This document shows positions 7,732-17,868 of a stretch of 32,823 bases of DNA, piece by piece; the first letter of the stretch is position 1, and every line of letters starts with the position of its first letter. Under the pieces are notes generated by a model. That model was not told the origin of the DNA. It made no database searches and saw only the letters and a list, made by a program, of their open reading frames with translations. A program made the translations under genes and the position numbers. Source of the stretch: Cellulomonadaceae bacterium (GTDB lineage: Bacteria > Actinomycetota > Actinomycetes > Actinomycetales > Cellulomonadaceae); contig JAIRQO010000083.1 of NCBI GenBank assembly GCA_031256435.1, positions 1-32,823 of the forward strand, given 5' to 3'.

Positions 7732-10455
7732 TTACGCGCGCAGCGTTGCTCCAATCGTGTTGGCGGCGGCGATAATCCGCGCTCTCACATCGCGCACATT
7801 GTCCGCCGAGAGAGTCCCGGAATCGGAGCGCAGGCGCACGGCGTAGGCCAGGGACTTCTTTCCGGAGCCAATCTGTTCACCCGTGAAGATGTCAAAGAGC
7901 GTGAGATCTTCCAGCACGTCACCGGCGCCCACCAAGATGGCGGCTTCCAGTGCCTTGGCGGGAACCTCCTGGTCCACCACAAAGGCAAAATCCTCCTTGG
8001 CGGCCGGGAAGGCGGTGACCGGGTGGGCGGTCACGGGGGCGTTGCTGGCAACCGTGTCCAGGGCGGTGAGGTTCACCTCAAACGCGGCGGAGCGCGCCGG
8101 GAGGCTGAACCGCTCGGCCACCTTGGGATGTAACTCACCCGCGTGTCCCAGCACCAGGCCGTCATATTCGCCACCGTCTACCACCAGGGCGGCGCAGCGT
8201 CCTGGGTGCCAGGGCATGAAGGCATCCGGTTCCGTAGTTACCGTGACACCGGCTCGGGCGGCTACAAGCGTGGCGAGTTCCACGGCATCGGCCCAATCGG
8301 CGGTGCGACCCTTACCCCACCATCCGGCAGCGTCAAGGCGTCCAGCAAGAACGGCGGCCACGTGGCGAGGTTGCGCAGGAACGGCAGCGTAGAGCGCGGC
8401 CAGGTCATCCGCGGAGGGAAGTTGTCCCACTGGCGGGATGGGAGCCGCCGCAGGCTCGTCGCACGGCAACGTCACTAGGCCCGTCTCAAAGACGGCCACG
8501 TTGGGTATGCCTCGGCTCACATTGCGACGCGCCGTGTCCAGCAGCGAGACCAGTACCGTGGTGCGCATGAGCGGCTTGTCCTCGGCCAGCGGGTTCAGCA
8601 GACGGACAGCGTTGCTGCGGGGATCGTCAGCGGTGAGGCCGAGTGCCGCATTGTCCGCCTCCCCGACGAACGGGTAACTCAGCGTCTCCACCAAGCCGGC
8701 TTCCGCCAGGGTGCGCGCTACGGATCGGCGAAGGCGCTGGGACGGCGTGAGCCCGGTTCCTCCGGGGGCCGCCGGGAGCGTGCTGGGCACCTTGTCATAG
8801 CCGTCAATCCTGACGATTTCCTCCACCAGGTTCACGGCCTCGGTGAGGTCCGGGCGCCAACTCGGCGGGGTGACGGTGAGGGTGGCAGGGGCTGCCTTGG
8901 TTGCTTGGGCCGGGTGGGTTGCTTGGGCCGGGCGGGTTGCTTGGGCCGGGCGCACCACCGTGCAGCCGATCTGTTCCAGGATGTCCGTGATCTGCGCTTC
9001 GGTGTAATCCACACCGGCAATGCGCGTGGGTAGCTCCACGGGCAGGGTGATGCTGTGCGATGAGGTGACGGTGTTGAGGTCCGAGACGGCTGGATCGGCA
9101 ACGCCACCGCCGAACTCCACCAGGAAGTCCACCACGCGTTGAGCGGCCACGGCGGGAAGGTTGGGGTCCACTCCGCGCTCAAAACGCTTGGAGGCTTCGG
9201 ACGGAAGCTTGTGCCTGCGGGAAGTTCTGGCAACGGAGGCCGGATCAAAGTGGGCGGCTTCCACCAGCACGTTCTGCGTGGTCCTGGTGATCTCCGAGGA
9301 GGCTCCACCCATCACACCGGCGATCCCCAGGATGCGAGTGCCGGTGGTGGCAGATGATCCCTGCGGTTGAGCGATATCCTGCGACTCCGCGCAGGATGAC
9401 GGGACGGGGGAATCCGTGATGAGCAGGTCCTCGGGGTCCAGGGTGCGGGTCACGTCATCGAGCGTGGTGAGTTTCTCGCCGGACTGCGCGCGCCTTACCA
9501 CAATGGGGGCGGCCACCTTGTCCAGGTCATAAGCGTGGAGAGGTTGGCCGAGGTCCAGCATGACGTAGTTGGTCACGTCCACGGCCAGCGAGATGGGCCG
9601 CATTCCCGAGGCGGTCAGGCGCGCCTGCATCCAGGCGGGGCTCGGCGCGGACGGATCAATGCCACGCACAATCCGTGTGACAAAGCGATCACATCCGGTG
9701 ACGCCGTGGATCGGTGCGGCGTCCTGGACCGCCACCACAAACCCGTCCTTGGTGGCAGCGGGTGGCGGCGTTGGGAGATTTTCCGCGAGACCGGGATCAG
9801 TGAAAGCGGCACCGGTGGAGTGGCTGTATTCTCGGGCCACGCCACGGTAACTGAAGGCGTATCCCCGATCCGGGGTGACGTTGATTTCCAGCACCTCGTC
9901 CCCAAGGCCCAGCAGTTTGATGGCGTTCTGGCCCGGAGTGAGGTCCGCTTCGGCAAAGCCGAAGTCACGAGGAAGAACAATGATGCCCGATGCTTCGTCG
10001 CCCAAACCGAGTTCAGCAACGGAACAGATCATGCCGTCAGAGACGTGCCCATACGTTTTCCGTGCGGCAATGGCAAATGGTCCGGGGAGCACGGTTCCGG
10101 GCAGTGAAACCACCACCAGGTCACCGGCGGCAAAGTTGTGCGCGCCGCAGACTATTCCACGCCCGGCGGGGACGTCCTCCACTTGCCCGGTGCGCTTATC
10201 CAGTTCCGTGGTGGCCGGTTCGTTGTGCTCCGGGCCCACGTCCACGCGGCACCAGTTGATGGTTTTGCCGTTTTTCTGGGGTTCCGGCTTCATGGTGAGC
10301 ACGCGGCCCACCACGAGTGGTCCCGTCACATTGGCGGCGTGGATCGTCTCTTCTTCCAGTCCCACGCGCACCAATGCGGCGGCAAGGTCCGTGGCGGTGA
10401 GATCGGCGGGCAGGGCTACGTGATCGGCAAGCCAATCAGTGACTACTAGAGGCAT
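7732..10455 (-). CDS. pheT: Phenylalanyl-tRNA synthetase beta subunit
   Basis: PheT is the beta chain of the alpha2-beta2 enzyme that charges tRNA-Phe. The 907-residue protein is somewhat long (usually ~800-850). Regions seen in order: N-terminal tRNA-binding (EMAP-II-like) domain at about 40-155; B3/B4 editing region with Y-D-L-D-K at about 300-310; the L-P-S-E-A-S-K-R-F-E-R-G-V-D segment; a B5 DNA-binding-like region; a synthetase-like core; and the C-terminal ferredoxin-fold anticodon-binding domain with F-P-A-A-K-E-D near 830. Residues about 502-519 are an 18-bp-period insert in the B5 region. The ATG is two bases after the pheS stop with GGAG upstream, so the two chains are coupled. Confidence 0.96.
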   Translation of the reverse strand: MPLVVTDWLADHVALPADLTATDLAAALVRVGLEEETIHAANVTGPLVVGRVLTMKPEPQKNGKTINWCRVDVGPEHNEPATTELDKRTGQVEDVPAGRGIVCGAHNFAAGDLVVVSLPGTVLPGPFAIAARKTYGHVSDGMICSVAELGLGDEASGIIVLPRDFGFAEADLTPGQNAIKLLGLGDEVLEINVTPDRGYAFSYRGVAREYSHSTGAAFTDPGLAENLPTPPPAATKDGFVVAVQDAAPIHGVTGCDRFVTRIVRGIDPSAPSPAWMQARLTASGMRPISLAVDVTNYVMLDLGQPLHAYDLDKVAAPIVVRRAQSGEKLTTLDDVTRTLDPEDLLITDSPVPSSCAESQDIAQPQGSSATTGTRILGIAGVMGGASSEITRTTQNVLVEAAHFDPASVARTSRRHKLPSEASKRFERGVDPNLPAVAAQRVVDFLVEFGGGVADPAVSDLNTVTSSHSITLPVELPTRIAGVDYTEAQITDILEQIGCTVVRPAQATRPAQATHPAQATKAAPATLTVTPPSWRPDLTEAVNLVEEIVRIDGYDKVPSTLPAAPGGTGLTPSQRLRRSVARTLAEAGLVETLSYPFVGEADNAALGLTADDPRSNAVRLLNPLAEDKPLMRTTVLVSLLDTARRNVSRGIPNVAVFETGLVTLPCDEPAAAPIPPVGQLPSADDLAALYAAVPAQPRHVAAVLAGRLDAAGWWGKGRTADWADAVELATLVAARAGVTVTTEPDAFMPWHPGRCAALVVDGGEYDGLVLGHAGELHPKVAERFSLPARSAAFEVNLTALDTVASNAPVTAHPVTAFPAAKEDFAFVVDQEVPAKALEAAILVGAGDVLEDLTLFDIFTGEQIGSGKKSLAYAVRLRSDSGTLSADNVRDVRARIIAAANTIGATLRA
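8899..8952 (-). repeat. Three 18-bp tandem repeats inside pheT
   Basis: Three nearly identical 18-bp units (8899-8916, 8917-8934, 8935-8952; one base differs) encode repeated R/H-P-A-Q-A-T hexapeptides within PheT. A degenerate fourth unit (K-A-A-P-A-T) follows in the protein. The frame is preserved. Confidence 0.92.
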
Positions 10456-10457
10456 GA

Positions 10458-11567
<1,110 letters not shown>

Positions 11568-11655
11568 TTACACCCGAACCCGGTGGGCCTCAGGTGTCAG
11601 CGGGTGTCATGAAGGAGACCCTCTCCAGTCATGTCCCGTGCCTTGCCAGCGGGAG

Positions 11656-11904
11656 TTACAGCTCGCCAGCCCAGCCTTTCGCAATGACCTCGTTCATTTC
11701 TTCGATCGTAAGAATTGGCTCGCCTTCGCGCCGCAGCATGGCGACGGAGTCTTCCCAGGTGGTCGTTCTGCGGGTAGGTCTCAGCAGCAGGCCGCCGTCC
11801 AGGTATTCAGCACTCACTTTCTCGCCGGGTCGGAGTCCCGACGCGGTCAAAATGTTCTTGGTAAGGGTGATCTGCCCCTTGGCGGAGATGGTGAACGTTG
11901 TCAT
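11656..11904 (-). CDS. AbrB/MazE-type DNA-binding protein without adjacent toxin
   Basis: The 82-residue protein begins with a swapped-hairpin AbrB (SpoVT-like) domain: I-S-A-K-G-Q-I-T-L-T-K at about 6-16, L-R-P-G-E-K-V at 24-30, then D-G-G-L-L-L-R-P. Such domains are found in transition-state regulators and in antitoxins of type II systems. The C-terminal 35 residues could be the toxin-binding tail. The 126 bp downstream up to the pheS promoter contain no PIN or MazF-like frame, so it is either a free-standing regulator or an orphan antitoxin. It has a strong Shine-Dalgarno (AGGAGG, about 8 nt before ATG), unlike the leaderless genes around it. Confidence 0.75.
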   Translation of the reverse strand: MTTFTISAKGQITLTKNILTASGLRPGEKVSAEYLDGGLLLRPTRRTTTWEDSVAMLRREGEPILTIEEMNEVIAKGWAGEL

Positions 11905-12016
11905 GTGAACTTCCTCCTGGCAACGAAAGATACCCTACTTGGTGCGGTGCTGAAGGCCTCGATGTTAACAAGAAAGGGATTTCAGGAGTCCGGACGTCAA
12001 CGTTGCGGCGCACCCG

Positions 12017-12037
12017 CCCGCCCCCTTTGGGGTCGGG
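12017..12037 (+). terminator. Hairpin with T-rich tail on the + strand
   Basis: CCCG-C-CCCC / TTT / GGGG-T-CGGG forms two 4-bp stems around one mismatch, followed by TTTACTCTTT. The T-rich tail favours the + direction, although no + strand gene is seen upstream. It could end antisense or run-through transcription. Confidence 0.4.
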
Positions 12038-12067
12038 TTTACTCTTTGTTGGGATCAACTACAACGC

Positions 12068-12101
12068 AAGGCCCGCGGATGGGGGTTCATCGGCGGGCCT
12101 T
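12068..12101 (-). terminator. Hairpin downstream of the lipoprotein gene
   Basis: A perfect 9-bp stem (AAGGCCCGC / GCGGGCCTT) with a 16-nt loop starts 37 bp beyond the lipoprotein stop. No T-run follows, as is common for actinobacterial terminators. It probably ends the minus-strand unit. Confidence 0.55.
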
Positions 12102-12137
12102 GGGTGGTGGTAGTGACGAGGTGGGAAGTGGTAAACC

Positions 12138-12614
12138 CTAGAACACGGGGAGGGCGTCGGAGACGGTGGCGGCGGCAGAGCCTTGGCGGACGTAGGAGAA
12201 CTCCATGCCGTCCACCTGACGGCTGGTGATGGTCAGAGTGTCACCGTCAATGGTGAACTCCCAGCGCTCCAGGGCGATGTTGCCGGCGGGCGGGTTGTCC
12301 AGGTTGATGGAGAGGTTGCTTCCGCTGGCGTCCCAGGTGAAGGTTTCGGCCTCAAAGGAGGTGCCGCGGAGGCCCGTGCCGTCAGCCTCAAACACGTAGG
12401 TGAAATCTGGGCCGAGCGGCCATTCCCAGGTGCCGAGCAGGCCGTCATAGGTGTCGCCTTGGGTAGTGCCTTGGGTGGTGCCTTCAACGCGGTCAATCAC
12501 GGCGGTAGCAGCGTCAACCGCACCGGCGCAACCGGAAAACACGAGGGCTGCGGCCAGGGCGGCGCAAACCAGAGCGGAGGTCTTCTTGACAGTGGAGGAG
12601 GTGGTGGTCTTCAT
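12138..12614 (-). CDS. Small lipoprotein, beta-rich domain
   Basis: The 158-residue protein has a lipoprotein signal: K-K at 10-11, a hydrophobic stretch 14-27, then F-S-G-C with the lipidated Cys at 29, so it should be anchored on the outer face of the membrane. After a short linker containing T-T-Q-G repeated twice (a 12-bp repeat near 12460-12483), residues 60-150 look like one small beta-barrel or sandwich: G-T-W-E-W ... F-x-A-D-G-T-G ... L-x-I-x-x-D-x-L-T-I. This pattern is common in lipocalin-like exported proteins of Gram-positives. Specific function unknown. The ATG is only 25 bp from the dop stop but has its own -10 box. Confidence 0.7.
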   Translation of the reverse strand: MKTTTSSTVKKTSALVCAALAAALVFSGCAGAVDAATAVIDRVEGTTQGTTQGDTYDGLLGTWEWPLGPDFTYVFEADGTGLRGTSFEAETFTWDASGSNLSINLDNPPAGNIALERWEFTIDGDTLTITSRQVDGMEFSYVRQGSAAATVSDALPVF

Positions 12615-12621
12615 GGGCTGA

Positions 12622-12627
12622 AGCGTA
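12622..12627 (-). promoter_or_regulatory. -10 box of the lipoprotein gene
   Basis: TACGCT on the minus strand, seven bases before the ATG at 12614. It lies in the 24-bp gap after dop, so the place where pup usually stands is taken by a promoter. Confidence 0.6.
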
Positions 12628-12638
12628 GAATCACGACC

Positions 12639-14105
12639 CTACGTCACATCAAACGCGTGGCGGGCAGGTATCCCGCTTTTGTCCGCGACCACGGCGTGAT
12701 CCCAATCCATGCTGAGAATGCGTACCGCATGAGCCTGCGCTGTAGAAGTCTGCCCAGTGGGAGTCTGTCCGGTGGGGTTACTCCCAGCCCTCGCGTCCTG
12801 ATGTGCTGCGACGAGCCTGCCGCGCCCAAACGCCCGCGTATCGGCAGGAGGCTCGGCCATGGCCCGTGCCACATCCTCGTGAGATACGGGATTGTCCACA
12901 AGGCCGCGCTGTCGCAAACGCTGTGCCACGCCGCGCTCGGGATTCACGTCCGACCAATGAAGGTCCATGGCAGCGAGTTTGGGGTGATCCCACCCCAGTC
13001 GGTCACGAGTGCGCATCGCTTCTATGAGGTGCAACTTGGCGGCCCATTCCACGTCACGCGCACACAAGTGCGGCCCCACGCCCAGCCGCCTCAGCACGTC
13101 ACTCCACTGGGCGAGGATGGCGCGAGCCTCGCTAGGCACGGTGTCTGATTCAGGGGTGCCCAAATCACAGGTACCCGATTCACTCGTCGAACGGTCACCC
13201 TGGTTCAGGATCGACGACGATAGCGCGGCGGTAATCCCGTCAAGGTAAGCCGTCTGAATCTCGAGTGCCGTCATGGTCTCCCCCGACGCCAACACCAGCC
13301 TGGCGTTGCCCGTGAGGTCACGGGAGACTTCTGACACCGCCGCTACAGGATCGGCCAAAGCGAGCCTGCGGCCAAGGTCCAAGGCGCTTGGCACACTATT
13401 TTTATCTCGCGCGCTCTCCAGCCACCAGAGCACCATGGCGGTAGTACCCATCTTCAGCCACGAGGCGCAGGGGAAGGAGTTGGCATCCCCCAGGATCAAA
13501 TGCACGCGCCTCCAAGTATCCGGATCACACAACGGCTCATCCCGAGTGTTGACAATCGAGCGCCGCGCGGTGGTGGCCAACCCGGTGACGGTCTCGATGT
13601 AGTCCGCCCGTTGCGATATCTGGAATCCGGGTTCTTGGCCGCGAGCGCCGAGCCCCACGCGGCCTGCTCCGGCAAACACCTGCCGTGTCACGAGGAACGG
13701 CACCAGTGCCGTGACCAGGTCCTCCCAGGGAACGAGCCGGGACACCTGATAGTTCTCGTGGGTTCCGTAACTGGACCCTTTGCCGTCCACGTTGTTCTTG
13801 TACAGCGAGATTCCCATGGCCGCAGCGCGTTCGGCCATGAGGCGCTCCCCTGCCAGGTCATACGCCACGGCGTCCCGTGGCCCGGTGACCTCGGGCGTGG
13901 AGTATTCGGGATGGGCATGATCCACGTACCACCGGGCACCGTTGCTCAACCATCGGGAGGTCACCGCCCACGGATCGCTGGCATCCCCGCACACGCCGAT
14001 ATCGCCAATCACCGCAGCAGACAGGAGTTGCGGATCGGCAGTGGGATCCTCAGCGCTCAGGATCCCGTATTCCGTCTCGATCCCCATGAGACGCCGCGCC
14101 CTCAT
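12639..14105 (-). CDS. dop: Pup deamidase/depupylase Dop
   Basis: Dop deamidates the C-terminal Gln of Pup and removes Pup from tagged proteins. The 488-residue protein shows the Dop form of the family: M-G-I-E-T-E-Y-G-I at 7-15 (ATP/Mg Glu residues), the Dop-type [14 protein letters not shown] at 55-68, and N-N-V-D-G-K-G at 104-110. Asp107 should be the nucleophile. PafA would instead have N-N-T-D-S-A-G and start G-I-E-T-E-F-G. I chose the ATG at 14105, which overlaps the arc stop (ATGA). Two blocks of 5-residue repeats (about 302-321 and 443-452) are inserted. Neither pup nor prcBA follows. Confidence 0.93.
   Translation of the reverse strand: MRARRLMGIETEYGILSAEDPTADPQLLSAAVIGDIGVCGDASDPWAVTSRWLSNGARWYVDHAHPEYSTPEVTGPRDAVAYDLAGERLMAERAAAMGISLYKNNVDGKGSSYGTHENYQVSRLVPWEDLVTALVPFLVTRQVFAGAGRVGLGARGQEPGFQISQRADYIETVTGLATTARRSIVNTRDEPLCDPDTWRRVHLILGDANSFPCASWLKMGTTAMVLWWLESARDKNSVPSALDLGRRLALADPVAAVSEVSRDLTGNARLVLASGETMTALEIQTAYLDGITAALSSSILNQGDRSTSESGTCDLGTPESDTVPSEARAILAQWSDVLRRLGVGPHLCARDVEWAAKLHLIEAMRTRDRLGWDHPKLAAMDLHWSDVNPERGVAQRLRQRGLVDNPVSHEDVARAMAEPPADTRAFGRGRLVAAHQDARAGSNPTGQTPTGQTSTAQAHAVRILSMDWDHAVVADKSGIPARHAFDVT
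12747..12776 (-). repeat. 15-bp tandem repeat in dop (C-terminal)
   Basis: Two 15-bp units (12747-12761, 12762-12776; two differences) encode P-T-G-Q-T twice, with a degenerate third unit S-T-A-Q-A. The repeat is in frame. Confidence 0.85.
13140..13184 (-). repeat. Degenerate 15-bp tandem repeat in dop (middle)
   Basis: Three 15-bp units, each starting GGT(G/A) and containing an (A/G)ATTCA-like core, encode five-residue units resembling S-E-S-G-T / D-L-G-T-P / E-S-D-T-V. The frame is kept. The insert lies between conserved Dop segments. Confidence 0.65.
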
Positions 14106-15508
14106 GACAGGGCCAGGTCCTCGTTTTGCTGGAACTCTTCGGCGCAACCCTGCAGGATGTGCTCCGTGGTGAGCCCCGAGGTTCCACCGTGCGCCGGTTC
14201 TTTCAACGCCTCTTTGATGGCTGCAGTCTTGGCCCTGTCCACGATGCTGCGAATCATCGCCCCGGACACCACGCCTGCCGCGTCTGAGTCCCAGATCCTG
14301 TCCACGGCCACGTCAATCAACTGGTCCGGGGTGACGCCGTTCACGGGAGTATCGGCGGTCAGGTATCGGCGGAAGATGGCTCGGGCGCCGTCACGGTCCG
14401 GACGCTCAATCCGGATTTTCACGTCCAACCGTCCGGAACGGAGCACCGCCGGGTCAATCATGTCCTCACGGTTGGAGGCGCCAATGACAATCACATTGTC
14501 CAACCGCTCCACGCCGTCAATCTCGGCGAGTATCTGCGGAACAATGGTGGTCTCCACGTCCGAGGACACCCCCGAGCCTCTGCGACGAAACAGTGCCTCC
14601 ATTTCGTCGAAGAACACCACCACGGGCATGCCCTGAGCGGCCTTCTCACGCGCTCGGGAAAAGATCACCCGGATGTGGCGTTCGGTTTCCCCCACATACT
14701 TGTTGAGCAACTCCGGGCCTTTGACGTTGAGGAAGCACGAGTGCAGGGCGTTGGCCACGGCTTTGGCGATGAGTGTTTTCCCGCAACCCGGTGGTCCGTA
14801 GAGCAGAATCCCGTGTGGCGGGCGTAGCCCGTATTTCCGATACAACTCGGGGTGCGCAAACGGTAACTCCACGGCGTCCCGGATGGCCGCAATCTGTGCA
14901 TCCAAGCCGCCCACGTCCTGGTAGGTGACGTCTGGGACTTCTTCCAACACCAACTCGGCAATCTCCGGGCTGGGGAGGATGTCCAGCACCAACCCCGCCC
15001 GGGTGTCCACAGTCACTACATCGCCCACTCGGAGAGTGGACTGGGTAAGGCACCCGGCCAGGCGGACCACGTGTTCGTCGTCTGCCTTGGTGGCTACGAG
15101 GACACGATCGTCGGGGTAGCGCTCCTTGACAATCATCACCTCGCCGATGCGCTGGTAGTCTCCGGCGGCTACTGCCACCATGGCTTCGTTGAGTTCCACG
15201 GTCTGTCCAACGCCAACGGTGGCTGGGTCCAGATCCGGACCCACGGCTACGCGTTGGATGCGCCCGGCGTTGAACACCACCAACTCGCCAGGGTTGCCGT
15301 CATGGGATGCGCCCTGCTCGGACATGCCCTGCCTAGACATGCCCTGAGTGGACGTGGCTGATTCCAACACCGTGACCTGCAAGCGGGGAGGACGTGACAT
15401 GGCTTCCGTGCGCCTGCGCATCTCGGTGATTTGGTCCCGCGCATCACGCAGAGCCTCCGCTAGACGAGCGTTCTTGGCCTTCACAACGTCCAGGTCCGAG
15501 GACGTCAT
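14102..15508 (-). CDS. arc: Proteasome-type AAA+ ATPase ARC/Mpa
   Basis: ARC (Mpa in mycobacteria) is a hexameric unfoldase for pupylated proteins. Domain order in 468 residues: N-terminal coiled coil 1-40 that binds Pup; a Q-G-M-S repeat linker 53-72; two OB domains about 75-185; AAA module with Walker A G-P-P-G-C-G-K-T (238-245), pore loop K-Y-V-G (270-273), Walker B V-V-V-F-F-D-E (296-302) and a G-A-S-N-R-E-D sensor. The C-terminus ends E-D-L-A-L-S and lacks the G-Q-Y-L-type tail that docks Mpa on the 20S core. It overlaps trmI upstream and dop downstream by four bases each. A proteasome-independent unfoldase role is inferred. Confidence 0.93.
   Translation of the reverse strand: MTSSDLDVVKAKNARLAEALRDARDQITEMRRRTEAMSRPPRLQVTVLESATSTQGMSRQGMSEQGASHDGNPGELVVFNAGRIQRVAVGPDLDPATVGVGQTVELNEAMVAVAAGDYQRIGEVMIVKERYPDDRVLVATKADDEHVVRLAGCLTQSTLRVGDVVTVDTRAGLVLDILPSPEIAELVLEEVPDVTYQDVGGLDAQIAAIRDAVELPFAHPELYRKYGLRPPHGILLYGPPGCGKTLIAKAVANALHSCFLNVKGPELLNKYVGETERHIRVIFSRAREKAAQGMPVVVFFDEMEALFRRRGSGVSSDVETTIVPQILAEIDGVERLDNVIVIGASNREDMIDPAVLRSGRLDVKIRIERPDRDGARAIFRRYLTADTPVNGVTPDQLIDVAVDRIWDSDAAGVVSGAMIRSIVDRAKTAAIKEALKEPAHGGTSGLTTEHILQGCAEEFQQNEDLALS
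15307..15351 (-). repeat. 15-bp tandem repeat in arc
   Basis: Three 15-bp units built around ATGCCCTG on the + strand encode [10 protein letters not shown] and E-Q-G-A-S in the linker between the ARC coiled coil and the first OB domain. The frame is preserved. Confidence 0.85.
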
Positions 15509-16698
15509 GGCTGTTCGCCGTCCCGTACGGTGTCACCCACAACCCTGTCATCCAGCACCGCGTCATCCAGCACCGCGCTGTGTTGTCCAGTGGCGGCCTG
15601 AACGGCGCCGTGTGGCCCAGCGCCGTTCAAAGCCCGCATGGTCCGGCGCACCTTCTTGGCCGAGACGGGACGCTCGCCTACGTCCTCCCCGGTGAACTCG
15701 CCCTGGAGCCACGGCGCATCTTCCACGGACCCGGGAACGGCGGCTTCCTTGGACACGCGCAAGCGCCGCTCGGGAAGTTTCACGCCCGGAGCCAACCTGC
15801 GTACGGTCAGCAAGAAACCGGTGTGGGCCACCATGCGGTGGTCGGGCCGAACGGCGAGGCCCTGCAGGTGCCAGCCACGCACCATGGATTCCCAGGCGTT
15901 CGGCTCGGTGAAGCCTCCGTGGGCGCGCAGGTCCTCGGCTAGGCGGGACAACTGGGTCACCGTGGCTACGTAGGCAAGGAACACCCCACCGGGAACGAGC
16001 ACGTCAGCCACGGCCTCGATGTTTTCCCACGGCGCCAGCATGTCCAGGACTACGCGGTCCACGCCGGTGTCCCCGGCAGCAGCGGCAGCCTGATCGGCAA
16101 AGTCCCCCACGCGGACCTCCCACGCGGGGTGCGGACCGCCAAAGAAGTTCTCCACGTTGGCGCGGGCAATAGTGGCAAAATCGCTCCGGCGTTCAATGGA
16201 CGTCAGCCTCCCGTGATCGCCCACGGCCCGGAGCAGTGCCATGGTCAACGCGCCAGAACCCACCCCGGCTTCCAGGACCCGCGCACCGGGATAAATGTCC
16301 GCCATCTGGATGATCTGGCCGGCGTCCTTGGGGTACACCACTTGGGCGCCGCGCGGCATGGACATCACGTAATCGGCATAGAGGGGACGCAAGCACAGGT
16401 ACTCCACGCCCTCGGTGTTGGTGATCACCCAGCCTTCGGGTTTGCCGATGAGATCCTCGTGGCGGAAATACCCGCGATGCGTGTGGAAGGTGGAACCTGG
16501 CCGCAACTCGATGGTGTTCATCCGGCCCTTGGGATCGGTCAGTTGCACCGTGTCCCCGGCGCGGAACGCACCGCGTTTCAGGGCGGCGCCCACAGCGCTG
16601 GTGCCAACGTCATCTATGCCCGCGCCCACGGCATCCTGCACGCCTGAGTCCGAGCCTACGGCGCCCAGACCCACAGCATCTCCACCCTGTGTGCCCAT
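15505..16698 (-). CDS. trmI: tRNA (adenine-58-N1)-methyltransferase TrmI
   Basis: TrmI methylates A58 in the T-loop of tRNA using S-adenosylmethionine. Seen: N-terminal beta domain with F-H-T-H-R-G at 71-76, then a Rossmann methyltransferase with [10 protein letters not shown] at 141-150 (SAM) and V-L-D-M-L-A-P-W for motif IV. At 397 residues it is over 100 longer than the mycobacterial enzyme: about 35 extra N-terminal residues rich in A-V-G units, and a C-terminal tail with V-L-D-D repeats. The start is either ATG 16698 (TGATG overlap with the M50 stop) or the GTG just before it. It is coupled to arc by an ATGA overlap. Confidence 0.92.
   Translation of the reverse strand: MGTQGGDAVGLGAVGSDSGVQDAVGAGIDDVGTSAVGAALKRGAFRAGDTVQLTDPKGRMNTIELRPGSTFHTHRGYFRHEDLIGKPEGWVITNTEGVEYLCLRPLYADYVMSMPRGAQVVYPKDAGQIIQMADIYPGARVLEAGVGSGALTMALLRAVGDHGRLTSIERRSDFATIARANVENFFGGPHPAWEVRVGDFADQAAAAAGDTGVDRVVLDMLAPWENIEAVADVLVPGGVFLAYVATVTQLSRLAEDLRAHGGFTEPNAWESMVRGWHLQGLAVRPDHRMVAHTGFLLTVRRLAPGVKLPERRLRVSKEAAVPGSVEDAPWLQGEFTGEDVGERPVSAKKVRRTMRALNGAGPHGAVQAATGQHSAVLDDAVLDDRVVGDTVRDGEQP
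15547..15576 (-). repeat. Perfect 15-bp tandem repeat in trmI tail
   Basis: Two identical 15-bp units (15547-15561 and 15562-15576) encode the A-V-L-D-D repeats in the C-terminal tail. Identity is complete, so the duplication is recent or maintained. Confidence 0.9.
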
Positions 16699-17849
16699 CA
16701 CGTGGCACCGCCAGCACGCAGGCGCTCGGCAACGCGGGCAACATCCAAAACTCCCACCACAGCGCCGTTGTCCACCACCGGAACAATCTTGGCGTCATTG
16801 GCGGTGGCCACCAGGTGATCCAGCAGCGGCGTTCCGGCCAACGCCACGTCCACGTCACATCCCTCGGGGAAGGGGACCATGGCGGCGTCCACAGGGGTGG
16901 AGGCGAGTTTGTCCTCGGGAATCTTGGCGGCGGCACTCGCACTCACCCATCCCTTGGGATGGCCTTGGGGATCGGCAACCACCACGGCTGCTGCCTCCAC
17001 GCCGCTGGCTGCTCGGGCGGCATCCGCCATGGAACGCCCGGAGCGAACCATGACACAGCGTGTGGCCATGGTGCGCGCGTCAATTTGCCCGGCCTTTTCC
17101 CGCATCTCACCAGCGCGGATAGCCTCGCCAGCACCGCTCCACAGGAAGAAGCCCACAAACGCAGCCCACAGCAGATTGGTGTAATCCGGCGAGCCACTAC
17201 GGGTGAACACCCACACGGCTACGGCCACCACCACCACAATCGCCAGAATCCTGCCGGTCCATCCGGCCACCAGGGTTCCCCGGGAACGCCACCCCGTGGC
17301 CCGCCACACAATAGCCTCAAGAATCTGGCCGCCGTCCAGCGGCAACCCAGGAAGAAGGTTAAACGCTCCCACAAACACGTTGGAGAAGAACGCGGCAAAG
17401 GCCAGCAACGCGGGGATGGAACCACCAGGAAGGACGTGTTGCAGGACCCAGAACAGCGTTGCTAACACCACGTTGGTCAGCGGCCCCACTACTGACACCA
17501 ACGCAACATCGTCGGGATGGGTGGCACGGCCCGTGTATTGCGTGTGCCCTCCCCACAGGGTGACGGCCACCTCGGTGACGGTGTGGCCACGGCGCTTGGC
17601 CATGAGGGCGTGCGCGGCTTCGTGACAAAAAACGGAGCCGAAGAGCAGCAGCACAAACGCCAGGGATACGGCAATGATCACCGGCATGGAGAAGTCCTGA
17701 GCAAACGCCTGACCGTGGATGGACCACGCAAAGAGCACGGTGAGGAACGCTGCGGCAACAAACCATGATGGGGTTATCAGGATGGGCGCGTCGGCAATGT
17801 GGCCGATGGTCCACCCCGAACGTTTCATGGAGGCTGTTGCTGTGTTCAC
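16698..17849 (-). CDS. M50 site-2 protease with CBS domains
   Basis: This is an intramembrane zinc metalloprotease of the Rip3-like group. The 383-residue protein has an N-terminal membrane domain with H-E-A-A-H at 76-80 (two zinc His and the catalytic Glu) and N-L-L-P-G-L-P-L-D-G-G at 164-174 (third ligand D172). Further transmembrane helices reach about residue 230. The C-terminus (about 255-383) holds two CBS domains that probably bind adenine nucleotides. I chose GTG 17849 because TACGAT lies six bases upstream; longer frames run back into the HAD gene. It overlaps trmI and opens the trmI-arc-dop unit. Substrate unknown. Confidence 0.88.
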   Translation of the reverse strand: MNTATASMKRSGWTIGHIADAPILITPSWFVAAAFLTVLFAWSIHGQAFAQDFSMPVIIAVSLAFVLLLFGSVFCHEAAHALMAKRRGHTVTEVAVTLWGGHTQYTGRATHPDDVALVSVVGPLTNVVLATLFWVLQHVLPGGSIPALLAFAAFFSNVFVGAFNLLPGLPLDGGQILEAIVWRATGWRSRGTLVAGWTGRILAIVVVVAVAVWVFTRSGSPDYTNLLWAAFVGFFLWSGAGEAIRAGEMREKAGQIDARTMATRCVMVRSGRSMADAARAASGVEAAAVVVADPQGHPKGWVSASAAAKIPEDKLASTPVDAAMVPFPEGCDVDVALAGTPLLDHLVATANDAKIVPVVDNGAVVGVLDVARVAERLRAGGAT

Positions 17850-17855
17850 GCTTTC

Positions 17856-17861
17856 ATCGTA
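17856..17861 (-). promoter_or_regulatory. -10 box of the M50–trmI–arc–dop unit
   Basis: TACGAT on the minus strand, six bases before the GTG at 17849, inside the 19-bp gap after the HAD gene. It could give the proteasome-associated operon its own start, with read-through from NIF3–HAD also possible. Confidence 0.55.
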
Positions 17862-17868
17862 AAGGGTG

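Larger units (their letters stand above)
11905..12137. other. Intergenic region with two hairpins
   Basis: No gene is supported in this 233-bp stretch. It holds the AbrB ribosome binding site and probable promoter (TAGGGTATCTTT on the minus strand, about 11925-11936) and two inverted repeats described separately. I looked here for a short pup gene ending in Gly-Gly-Gln/Glu and found none. Confidence 0.6.

Noticed and set aside
12017-12037. Small RNA gene ending in the + strand hairpin
   Set aside because: There is a terminator-like structure but no convincing promoter or conserved body upstream; too weak to call.
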